Positions 51,543 to 58,438 of a stretch of 58,438 nt of DNA are shown one piece after another; the stretch's first letter is position 1; each line of letters opens with the position of its first letter. The stretch comes from an uncultured Thiodictyon sp. (lineage in GTDB: Bacteria > Pseudomonadota > Gammaproteobacteria > Chromatiales > Chromatiaceae). A program made the position numbers and the translations under genes. The notes below the pieces were generated by a model. The model was not told the DNA's origin and did no database searches. It saw nothing but the letters and a program-made list of their open reading frames with translations. Location of the stretch: contig NZ_CAJAXH010000081.1 in NCBI RefSeq assembly GCF_903946935.1, positions 1 through 58,438 on the forward strand. The letters are read 5' to 3'.

Positions 51543-52844
51543 TCATGCTGGACCCTCGGGGGCGCGGCCCGGCGGGCCCAGCAGTTCCGGCGCCTGTGCC
51601 AACAGGCGCTGCAGGTCGGTCGGGCCGATCAGGATCTGGAGTCGCGCACCCCCTTGGTCGTCCGGTTCATCGGCCAGCACATTGGCATGGGCGAAGACCC
51701 AGGCGCGCAGGCGCCCGTCGGCCGGGCCGAGGTGCAGCTCATGGAGCGTGCGCGCGCCCCCGGTCAGCTCGGCCACGGCGGTCAACAGCAGGTCGATACC
51801 GGCCCCGGAGCGGGCGGACACCCAGACCCGCACCGGCCGCCCGTCCGCATCCCGCTCCAGCCGCGGGGCCGCGTCCGCCAACAGGTCAAGCTTGTTCCAG
51901 ACCTCCAGACGCGGCAGGTCCAGGCTCCCGATCTCCTCCAGCACCGTCTCCACATCCTTGATCAGGCGTGCGTGGTGGGGTGCGGAGCCGTCCACCACAT
52001 GCAGCAGCAGGGCGGCGTTGCGGGTCTCCTCCAGGGTGGCGCGGAAGGCGGCCACCAGCTCATGGGGGAGCCGGCTGACGAAGCCGACGGTGTCGGCCAG
52101 CAGCGCCCGGCCGCCATCCGGCAGGGTGAGCCGGCGCAGGGTCGGGTCCAGGGTGGCAAAGAGCTGATCGGCCTCGAACACCCCGGCCTCGGTCAGCCGA
52201 TTGAACAGGGTGGACTTGCCGGCGTTGGTGTAACCGACCAGTGAGACCACCGGCAGTTCCGCCTTGTCGCGGGCGCGTCGGCCCTGGGCGCGCTGCGTCT
52301 GGATCTGATCGAGCCGTTGATTGAGCTGGGCGATCCGTTTGGCCAGGAGGCGCCGATCGGTCTCGAGCTGGGTCTCGCCCGGACCGCGCAGGCCGATGCC
52401 GCCCTTCTGGCGCTCCAGATGGGTCCAGCCGCGCACCAGCCGGGTCGACAGGTGACGTAACTGGGCCAACTCCACCTGGAGCTTGCCCTCGAACGAGCGC
52501 GCCCGTTGGGCGAAGATGTCGAGGATCAGGCCGGTGCGGTCGACCACCCGGCATTGGAGCAGGCGCTCCAGGTTGCGCTCCTGGGCCGGGGAGAGCGGAT
52601 GGTTGAAGACCGCGAGCTCGGCCCCGGTGGCAGCCGCCAGGTCCTTGAGCTCCTGCGCCTTGCCGCTGCCGATAAAGAGCCGCGCGTCGGGCACCTTGCG
52701 CGTGCCCGCCAGGGTCCCGACCACCGCGGCGCCGGCCGAGGTGGCCAGCAGCGCGAACTCCTCGCGCTCGTCGGGCTCGGCGGTGCCACCCAGGTCGAGC
52801 TGGACCAGGATCGCGCGTTCGCCTGAATCGGGTCGGTCAATCAA
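51543..52844 (-). CDS. hflX: Ribosome-associated GTPase HflX
   Basis: About 433 residues from a TTG at 52844 (LIDRPDSGERAILVQLDLGG, the family start). The GTPase has G1 GYTNAGKSTLFN, G3 DTVGF, G4 NKLD and G5 SARSG; upstream is the HflX domain with GLRGPGETQLETDRR. HflX splits stalled ribosomes. No ATG lies between the hfq stop and the conserved region; the alternative is a GTG at 52949 inside hfq, giving 468 residues with a 35-base overlap. Neither has a good Shine-Dalgarno sequence, so the exact start is open. Confidence 0.93.
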   Translation of the reverse strand: MIDRPDSGERAILVQLDLGGTAEPDEREEFALLATSAGAAVVGTLAGTRKVPDARLFIGSGKAQELKDLAAATGAELAVFNHPLSPAQERNLERLLQCRVVDRTGLILDIFAQRARSFEGKLQVELAQLRHLSTRLVRGWTHLERQKGGIGLRGPGETQLETDRRLLAKRIAQLNQRLDQIQTQRAQGRRARDKAELPVVSLVGYTNAGKSTLFNRLTEAGVFEADQLFATLDPTLRRLTLPDGGRALLADTVGFVSRLPHELVAAFRATLEETRNAALLLHVVDGSAPHHARLIKDVETVLEEIGSLDLPRLEVWNKLDLLADAAPRLERDADGRPVRVWVSARSGAGIDLLLTAVAELTGGARTLHELHLGPADGRLRAWVFAHANVLADEPDDQGGARLQILIGPTDLQRLLAQAPELLGPPGRAPEGPA

Positions 52845-52914
52845 AGGGTTTGGCGCGCGCGAGCACGCCGGGTCGGCGGCCGGTCGGCCGCATAAGTGCG
52901 GTGGTCGGCAAGCA

Positions 52915-53169
52915 CTAGGCGTTACCTGGCTCTTCGAGTTCCTCGTCACCGGCGGCCGGCAGCCTGACCTGGCGGGCTGGGACCACGGTGGAGATCGCGT
53001 GCTTGTAGATCATCTGGCTCACGTTGCTCTTGAGCAGCACGACGAACTGGTCGAAGGACTCGATCTGGCCTTGCAGCTTGATGCCGTTGACCAGGAAGAT
53101 CGAGACCGGGATGCGCTCCTTGCGCAGGGCGTTGAGGAAGGGGTCTTGCAGGCTTTGGCCCTTGGACAT
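52915..53169 (-). CDS. hfq: RNA chaperone Hfq
   Basis: 84 residues. Sm1 motif [20 protein letters not shown] with [19 protein letters not shown], Sm2 motif [10 protein letters not shown] with the KH pair that forms the proximal RNA pocket. The acidic tail DEELEEP is short. ATG 53169 has AAGGAG eight bases ahead. It is the first gene of the hfq-hflX-hflK-hflC series; miaA, which often precedes it, is not here, and dnaE2 is divergent instead. Confidence 0.97.
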   Translation of the reverse strand: MSKGQSLQDPFLNALRKERIPVSIFLVNGIKLQGQIESFDQFVVLLKSNVSQMIYKHAISTVVPARQVRLPAAGDEELEEPGNA

Positions 53170-53452
53170 GGCTTGGCTCCTTGTTGTAGTCATTTGTTGT
53201 TCGATTTGCCCGGCTTGAATGGTTGGCCTGCCACGGCGGGCCTGAGGGCACGGCGTGGCGGGCGTCGGTCGGCGTAGTCTGCAGCCGGGACTTGCCGAGC
53301 TACGCGTTAACGAAACCTTGATATAGGGGCTTAGTGTCGCCCAGCCCAGCCGATAAAGCCATGGTGAATATTTTTTGTTGATGCCGCGCGCGCTGCCGGG
53401 TAGGGTGCCCGGCCCGGACGCCGGGGGCTGCACGCGGCAGCGGATTGGTGGA

Positions 53453-53472
53453 TACTGTGTTTATCGACAGTC
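53453..53472. promoter_or_regulatory. LexA (SOS) operator upstream of dnaE2
   Basis: TACTGTGTTTATCGACAGTC matches the gammaproteobacterial SOS box CTGT-N8-ACAG with the flanking TA. It ends 18 bases before the dnaE2 ATG, so LexA bound here should block dnaE2 transcription. Confidence 0.75.
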
Positions 53473-53490
53473 ATCCACCCGACCAGCGCC

Positions 53491-56400
53491 ATGGCGACCC
53501 CGGCCTACGCCGAACTCTTCTGCCGTTCCAATTTCTCCTTTCTCCAGGGGGCATCCCACCCGGAGGAACTGGTGCGGCGCGCCCATGCCTTGGGCTATCG
53601 TGCGCTGGCGCTGACCGATCGCTGTTCGCTGGCGGGGGTGGTGCGCGCCCACGCGCAGGCGCGCACCCTGGGGCTCAAGCTGATCGTCGGGGCGGAACTC
53701 CAGGTGGAGTCCGGCCCCCGCCTGGTGGCCCTGGCGATGGACCGGGCGGGCTACGGCAACCTCTCGCACCTGATCACGGTGGCGCGGCGGCGTGCGCCCA
53801 AGGGCCAGGACCGGCTGCTGCCGGCGGACCTGGCCGACGGTCTGCCGGGCTGTCTCACGCTCTGGCTGCCGGACCCACTGGCCGATGCGGCCACGCTGCG
53901 GGCGCAGGGCGCCTGGCTGAACGATCGGTGTCCGGGCCGGCTGTGGATCGGCGTCGTGCAGCAGCGCCGCGGTGCCGACCTGGACTGGCTCGCGCGCCTG
54001 CGTGGGCTGGGTGCGGACCTGGGGCTGCGGCTTACCGCCGGCGGCGAGGTGGCGATGCACACCCCGGGCCGGCGGGCACTGTTGGATGTCCTGACCGCCA
54101 TCCGGCTCGGGGTGCGGGTGGATCAGGTGGGCGCCGCCCTGGCCCAGAATCGGGAGCATCACCTGCGCACCCGCGCCGATCTCGCCCGGTTCTACCCGCC
54201 CGACCTGTTGGCCGAAACCCTGGTGCTGGCGGGGGCCTGCCACTTTTCGCTCGCCGAACTGCGCTATGAGTATCCGGACGAACTGGTCCCGCCGGGTCAG
54301 TCCCCCGCGGCCTATCTGCGACGTCTCACCGAGGAAGGGATCGTCGCCCGCTGGCCGGCCGGTTGTCCGCCCCGGGTGCGGGACCAGATCGAGCACGAGC
54401 TGGCGCTGATCGCTGAACTGACCTATGAGCCCTATTTTCTCACCGTACACGATATCGTCCGCTTCGCCCGCGCCCGCGGCATCCTCTGTCAGGGCAGGGG
54501 CTCCGCGGCCAACTCGGCGGTCTGCTATTGCCTGGGAATCACCGAGGTCGACCCGGCGCGGATGGACATGCTGTTCGAGCGCTTCATCTCCCGGGAGCGG
54601 GGTGAGCCGCCAGATATCGACGTGGACTTCGAGCACCAGCGCCGGGAGGAGGTGATTCAGTACATCTACAGCAAATACGGGCGCGAACGGGCCGCGCTGG
54701 CCGCCGCGGTGGTCACCTATCGGCCCCGGGGCGCGGTGCGCGATGTCGGCAAGGCGCTGGGGATGGACCCAGACCAGCTCGACCGGCTGGCGCGCAATCT
54801 CAATTGGTGGGATGGCGCGGCGCTGCCCCCGCAGCGGCTGCGCGAGGTCGGGCTCGACCCCGATAACCCGCTGGTCGGCAAGACCCTGCGCCTCGTGCAG
54901 GCGATCCTGGGTTGTCCGCGCCACCTGTCCCAGCACGTCGGCGGCTTCGTGATCTCCCGCGGGGCGCTGTCGCGTCTGGTGCCGGTGGAAAACGCGGCGA
55001 TGGCGGGGCGCACGGTGATCCAGTGGGACAAGGACGACCTGGATACACTGGGCCTGCTCAAGGTCGACTGCCTGGCCCTGGGGATGCTCTCGGCCATTCA
55101 CCGCGCCCTGGACCTGATCAATGGCGTGCGCGGGACCCGTCTCACCGTCGCCGACATCCCGGCGGAGGACCCGGACGTCTACCGCATGATCCAGCGCGCC
55201 GAGACCACCGGGGTCTTCCAGATCGAGTCGCGCGCTCAGATGGCGATGCTGCCGCGCCTGAAGCCCGCCTGTTTCTATGACCTGGTGATCGAGGTGGCCA
55301 TCGTGCGCCCCGGTCCCATCCAGGGCGATATGGTCCATCCGTATCTGCGCCGCCGGCAGGGGTTGGAGCCGGTGAGCTATCCCTCCGCGGCGCTCCAGGA
55401 GGTCCTGGGGCGGACGCTGGGGGTGCCGATCTTCCAGGAGCAGGTGATCAAGGTGGCAACGGTGGCGGCCGGGTTCTCGCCGGGCGAGGCGGATCAGGTG
55501 CGCCGCTCCATGGCCGCCTGGCGTCGGCGCGGCGGTCTCACGGCGCTGCGTGGGCGGCTCCTGGGCGGCATGCTGGAGCGCGGCTATACCCGCGAATTTG
55601 CCGAACAGATCTACCACCAGATCCTGGGCTTCGGCGAATACGGCTTCCCCGAGTCACATGCCGCGAGCTTCGCACTCCTGGTCTATGTGTCCGCCTGGCT
55701 CAAGCACCACGAGCCGGCCGCCTTCTTTGCGGCCCTCTTGAACAGCCAACCCATGGGGTTTTATGCCCCGGCGCAGTTGGTCCGCGAGGCCCGGCGCCAA
55801 GGGGTGGACGTGCGCCCGGTGGACGTGACCGCGAGCGAGTGGGACTGCACCCTGGAGCCCATTGGCTCACGCCAAGACGCCAAGACGCCAAGTCAAACAA
55901 CGGTGTTGGGGAACTTCCCAACGCCTGCGCCGGATGTCTCGTCCGCTGCCGATCACACATCGGAAAAACTTGGCGCCTTGGCGCCTTGGCGTGAGCATTC
56001 TTCGTCTCAGGTTGGGGCTCCGGAGGGTGCTCTGGAAACCCCGACGCTGCGGTTGGGCCTGCGTCTGGTGAAGGGCCTGTCCCGCGCAGGTGCCGAGCGG
56101 CTGGTGGCGGCGCGGGGGGCGGCGCCCTGGTCGGACCTCAATGACCTGATGGCCCGCGCCGCGCTGGAGCGGGCCGACCTCAAGGCCCTGGCCCATGCGG
56201 ATGCCCTGGCGCCCCTGGCGGGTCATCGACATCGGGCGGCCTGGTCAGTTTTGGGGTCGGTCGGTCTGCGCCGTGCGCCGCAGCCCGTCCAGGGTGAATT
56301 GGCGCTCCCGCCCCCGGCCGACCCCGCCGCCGCGTCCCCGCTGCCCGTCCCCACCGAACGGGCGGAGATCGTCGCCGACTACGCCGCCCTGGGGCTGAGT

Positions 56401-56772
56401 CTGCGCCGCCACCCGCTGGCCCTGCTGCGCCCGCGCCTCAACGAGTGGCGCCTGCTCACTGCACTGGAGGTGGGCGAGGTGCCGCCGGGGGCGCGGATCG
56501 CGACCGCCGGTCTGGTGATCAACCGTCAGCGTCCGGGCGCCGCCAACGGGGTAACCTTCGTCACCCTGGAGGACGAGACGGGGCAGGTCAATCTGGTGGT
56601 CTGGAAGCAACTCGCCGAACGTCAACGCTCAGTGCTCTTGGGGTCACGGTTGCTGGGTGTCTATGGTGAGGTCCAGCGGGAGGCGGGTGTGACCCACCTG
56701 ATCGCCCGGCGCCTGCTGGACTACTCGGCCCTGCTGGGCGGGCTCGTCACCCGCTCGCGGGACTTCTGCTGA
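53491..56772 (+). CDS. dnaE2: Error-prone DNA polymerase III alpha subunit DnaE2
   Basis: 1093 residues. N-terminal PHP domain (YAELFCRSNFSFLQGASHPE, ALALTDRCSLAGVVRAH), polymerase palm with GRGSAANSAVCYCLGIT and PPDIDVDFEHQRREEVIQYI (catalytic aspartates), late NLVVWKQLAERQR OB-fold and the usual ending SRDF. It does translesion synthesis in the SOS response with ImuA/ImuB; neither is encoded here. Residues about 792-835 are an in-frame 44-codon insertion made of a 132-bp palindromic repeat, lying between EWDCTLEP and TLRLGLRLVKGL, just ahead of the tandem HhH region. Without it the length is normal (about 1049). Confidence 0.95.
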   Translation: MATPAYAELFCRSNFSFLQGASHPEELVRRAHALGYRALALTDRCSLAGVVRAHAQARTLGLKLIVGAELQVESGPRLVALAMDRAGYGNLSHLITVARRRAPKGQDRLLPADLADGLPGCLTLWLPDPLADAATLRAQGAWLNDRCPGRLWIGVVQQRRGADLDWLARLRGLGADLGLRLTAGGEVAMHTPGRRALLDVLTAIRLGVRVDQVGAALAQNREHHLRTRADLARFYPPDLLAETLVLAGACHFSLAELRYEYPDELVPPGQSPAAYLRRLTEEGIVARWPAGCPPRVRDQIEHELALIAELTYEPYFLTVHDIVRFARARGILCQGRGSAANSAVCYCLGITEVDPARMDMLFERFISRERGEPPDIDVDFEHQRREEVIQYIYSKYGRERAALAAAVVTYRPRGAVRDVGKALGMDPDQLDRLARNLNWWDGAALPPQRLREVGLDPDNPLVGKTLRLVQAILGCPRHLSQHVGGFVISRGALSRLVPVENAAMAGRTVIQWDKDDLDTLGLLKVDCLALGMLSAIHRALDLINGVRGTRLTVADIPAEDPDVYRMIQRAETTGVFQIESRAQMAMLPRLKPACFYDLVIEVAIVRPGPIQGDMVHPYLRRRQGLEPVSYPSAALQEVLGRTLGVPIFQEQVIKVATVAAGFSPGEADQVRRSMAAWRRRGGLTALRGRLLGGMLERGYTREFAEQIYHQILGFGEYGFPESHAASFALLVYVSAWLKHHEPAAFFAALLNSQPMGFYAPAQLVREARRQGVDVRPVDVTASEWDCTLEPIGSRQDAKTPSQTTVLGNFPTPAPDVSSAADHTSEKLGALAPWREHSSSQVGAPEGALETPTLRLGLRLVKGLSRAGAERLVAARGAAPWSDLNDLMARAALERADLKALAHADALAPLAGHRHRAAWSVLGSVGLRRAPQPVQGELALPPPADPAAASPLPVPTERAEIVADYAALGLSLRRHPLALLRPRLNEWRLLTALEVGEVPPGARIATAGLVINRQRPGAANGVTFVTLEDETGQVNLVVWKQLAERQRSVLLGSRLLGVYGEVQREAGVTHLIARRLLDYSALLGGLVTRSRDFC
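55865..55996. repeat. Palindromic repeat, 132-bp family, copy 3, inside dnaE2
   Basis: It starts GCTCACGCCAAGACGCCAAG and ends CTTGGCGCCTTGGCGTGAGC. It is exactly 132 bp, a multiple of three, and contains no in-frame stop, so the polymerase frame is kept. The other copies are at 150-283 and 21167-21298. Confidence 0.8.
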
Positions 56773-58438
56773 GTCCGGGGGCGAGCGCTGGAGCGTGAGA
56801 GCCAGAAGACCCCCGCTCCCGCCAGCCCGTCGCGGCTAACGGCCATGGAAGGGGGGCCTGCCACCCCTGACCATGAAAGTCTTTCAGGCTAATCTTTAGA
56901 GAGATATCCTCGTCCGTCTCGACCCATCGCGCCCATCGCGCGCCCGCCGCCCGCCGCCAGATCGCTCGCAGTGCCCCTGCAGTCCCGTTAGCGATCACCT
57001 TTGCCGGCTCCCAGTACCAGCCGCTCCCACCACCATCGGCCACTGCGAGCGCGCAGGCCAGCACCTCTATCCGCGGGTGAACCCCCGCCAGGCCCTCTTC
57101 CGAAAGCTCCCGACTCAGGTGCCGCGCAAGCCTGCAGCAGAGGAACCGCCCCCGCTCGGTCGCTGGCGGTTGATACGGCCAACCCCAGCGAGCCAGGACA
57201 GCGGTATCCTCCGGACGCGCGTCCGCCCCCCGATCCGGTGTCTCGCCCGTTCTGTCGACAAGGCTCCAAAACTCGTCCAGCGTTGAGCAGCGGGCCAGCG
57301 CCACCGCAACCGCCTGTTCAAGCTCTGGCTCCAGCCAGGGCCGCCCCTCCAGATCGAACAGCACCCCCACCGCCTGGGCGCGGCGCAGCCCGTCGATCCA
57401 TTCGCAACGTTTGGCGAGCGGGGTCTCGGTCTGGCGCAGGACGGCGGTGCTGACCAGCAGGGCGTCCTCGGCCATGGCCGGCAGGATGCGGCCCAGGTCC
57501 AGCCGCTCCAGGTTGTCGATGAGAAAGCCGGTCAGCTCCGGGCTCGGCCGGCGCAGGGCGGCAAGCAGCAGTTCTTGCAGGAGCGGTGCCGGCAGGTCGG
57601 CGCCCCGCTCGCGCAGCAAGTCGTGCAGCAGGCCCCCGGCGCGGGTCCCATAGGTGGTGAGCGGATTGGCGGCCAGATAGCCCAGGCTCGCGATGACCTG
57701 GGGCTCCGGCTCGGCCGCGAGGTCGCGTCCGGCGGCGTCCAGTACCAGCCCGGCGGTGGCCGGGTCCACCACCCGGGCCTCGGTGAGGGCGGTAAGTGCG
57801 AGCCCGAGCTCGCCCCGGTCGAGCAGGGTCGCAAGAATGCGTGAGACCGCCGTCGGCTGGGTGCAGAGGCCGCTATAGAGCAGCAGGACCTCCCGCCAGC
57901 GTCCCGGGTCCTTACCATAGAGCGCGAGCATCCCGTCCAGGTCCGCGGCGGCGAGCAGGTGCGCGGCGGCGAAGAACTCCAAAAAGGTCTGGTGCGGGAA
58001 GCGCAGGCCGTTGGGCGGCAGCCGCACCAGGAGGCCGGCGTTCTGGACCAGTTCCTCCAGTAGCTTGTGGTTGCCGGCGCGCTCCAGCCCCAGGGCGCGC
58101 TCCATCTCGGCGGCGAGCAGCGCCAGGGCCCAGTCCTCGTCGATATCCCGCGCCGGGTCCTCGCCGGTGATGTGGGCGTAGGCCAGCGCGGCGAGCAGGA
58201 TCTCCTTGTGCGGGCGGTCGAACTGGTTGGCGCGGTCGCGGCTCTGGGTCTGGTCCCACTCCTCCAGCAGGGCGCGGGAACAGACCTCGTAGAACTGGGG
58301 GCCTTGATCATCGTTCCGGCCACCCCCGGTTACGCCGCCACCAGCAGGAGCGCGGACGACTTGGGCGGACGGGGCCGTCGGCGCGCTGGTGACGGAGGCA
58401 ACGGCATGCGCTGGAGCACCTGCGCGAACAGCGTTTCG
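56747..58438 (-). CDS. NACHT-type NTPase, C-terminal part (runs off window, probably degenerate)
   Basis: The minus frame is open from the window edge to the stop at 56747. From about 58300 it reads FYEVCSRALLEEWDQTQSRD ... RPHKEILLAALAYAHITGED, then LRFPHQTFLEFFAAAHLLAA, the winged-helix end typical of NACHT/STAND proteins, followed by helical repeats. Upstream of 58300 this frame becomes low-complexity (APTAPSAQVVRAPAGGGVTG) while another frame reads ETLFAQVLQRMPLPPS, and a TTGATC-family repeat end lies at the junction. No P-loop is visible, so the ATPase core was probably lost. An internal ATG at 58105 gives 452 residues. The 3' end overlaps dnaE2 tail to tail by 26 bases. Confidence 0.65.
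   Translation of the reverse strand, partial: RNAVRAGAPAHAVASVTSAPTAPSAQVVRAPAGGGVTGGGRNDDQGPQFYEVCSRALLEEWDQTQSRDRANQFDRPHKEILLAALAYAHITGEDPARDIDEDWALALLAAEMERALGLERAGNHKLLEELVQNAGLLVRLPPNGLRFPHQTFLEFFAAAHLLAAADLDGMLALYGKDPGRWREVLLLYSGLCTQPTAVSRILATLLDRGELGLALTALTEARVVDPATAGLVLDAAGRDLAAEPEPQVIASLGYLAANPLTTYGTRAGGLLHDLLRERGADLPAPLLQELLLAALRRPSPELTGFLIDNLERLDLGRILPAMAEDALLVSTAVLRQTETPLAKRCEWIDGLRRAQAVGVLFDLEGRPWLEPELEQAVAVALARCSTLDEFWSLVDRTGETPDRGADARPEDTAVLARWGWPYQPPATERGRFLCCRLARHLSRELSEEGLAGVHPRIEVLACALAVADGGGSGWYWEPAKVIANGTAGALRAIWRRAAGARWARWVETDEDISLKISLKDFHGQGWQAPLPWPLAATGWRERGSSGSHAPALAPGLSRSPASG
58303..58322. repeat. TTGATC-family repeat end within the NACHT gene
   Basis: CCTTGATCATCGTTCCGGCC matches the terminal repeat of the elements at 3856, 19496, 29036 and 48592. 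Only one end is visible. It coincides with the point where the NACHT reading frame loses similarity. Confidence 0.6.

Noticed and set aside
53461-55617. A 718-codon minus-strand frame opposite dnaE2
   Set aside because: Antisense shadow of a conserved polymerase; arginine/glutamine/histidine-rich composition without domain patterns.

Overview
The window looks like chromosomal DNA of a GC-rich gammaproteobacterium, most likely a purple sulfur bacterium of the Chromatiaceae. The main reasons are the class III polyhydroxyalkanoate (PHA) synthase pair phaE-phaC beside phaR, a phasin gene and phaB, the hfq-hflX-hflK-hflC block, the dksA-gluQ pair, and the abundance of short palindromic repeats and toxin-antitoxin modules. 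Genus cannot be fixed from the sequence alone.

Layout. 1-1.3 kb: an IS630 transposase end, a 132-bp-type palindromic repeat and an IS3 orfA remnant. 1.3-9.9 kb (minus strand): glycogen phosphorylase, phosphoketolase, dksA-gluQ and a long-chain acyl-CoA synthetase. 10.1-11.2 kb: thiS-thiG. 11.2-19.9 kb: a type I restriction-modification (R-M) island whose hsdR, hsdS and hsdM genes are interleaved with VapBC-like and MazF-like modules and a YhcG-type (DUF1016) nuclease, ending in a broken PIN toxin. 20-26 kb: a methyltransferase, a DUF47-Pit phosphate transport pair, gmk, and a histidine kinase/response regulator pair. 26.4-28.9 kb: an outer membrane barrel protein and a Tat-exported metallo-beta-lactamase-fold protein resembling GntH. 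29.4-31 kb: an acyltransferase and a BLUF photoreceptor. 31.3-35.8 kb: PHA locus (phaB, phasin, phaR on minus; phaE, phaC on plus). 36-38 kb: eroded accessory DNA with fused toxin-antitoxin remnants. 38.1-44.2 kb: a second, compact type I R-M system (hsdR-hsdM-hsdS). 44.2-48.7 kb: repeats, a lineage-specific hypothetical protein, a 21-bp minisatellite, a rhodanese, a HerA/DUF853 ATPase and a thioesterase. 48.7-53.2 kb (minus): hfq-hflX-hflK-hflC plus a YbjN-like gene. 53.5-56.8 kb: dnaE2 behind a LexA-type operator. 56.7 kb to the end: the C-terminal part of a NACHT-type protein.

How the parts fit. Glycogen phosphorylase and phosphoketolase can feed carbon from glycogen to acetyl-phosphate; the PHA genes store acetyl units and are probably controlled by PhaR through a motif found upstream of both the phasin gene and phaE. 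Two complete type I R-M systems and several toxin-antitoxin modules make 11-20 kb and 36-45 kb defence-rich accessory regions.

The most notable structure is the mobile palindromic repeat load. At least three families of 95-135 bp elements with terminal inverted repeats are visible. One copy lies in frame inside dnaE2 (44 codons added without breaking the frame). Another has cut off a PIN toxin while leaving its antitoxin intact. A VapBC cassette sits between two copies of the hsdR 3' end. No tRNA, rRNA, CRISPR array or prophage was seen.
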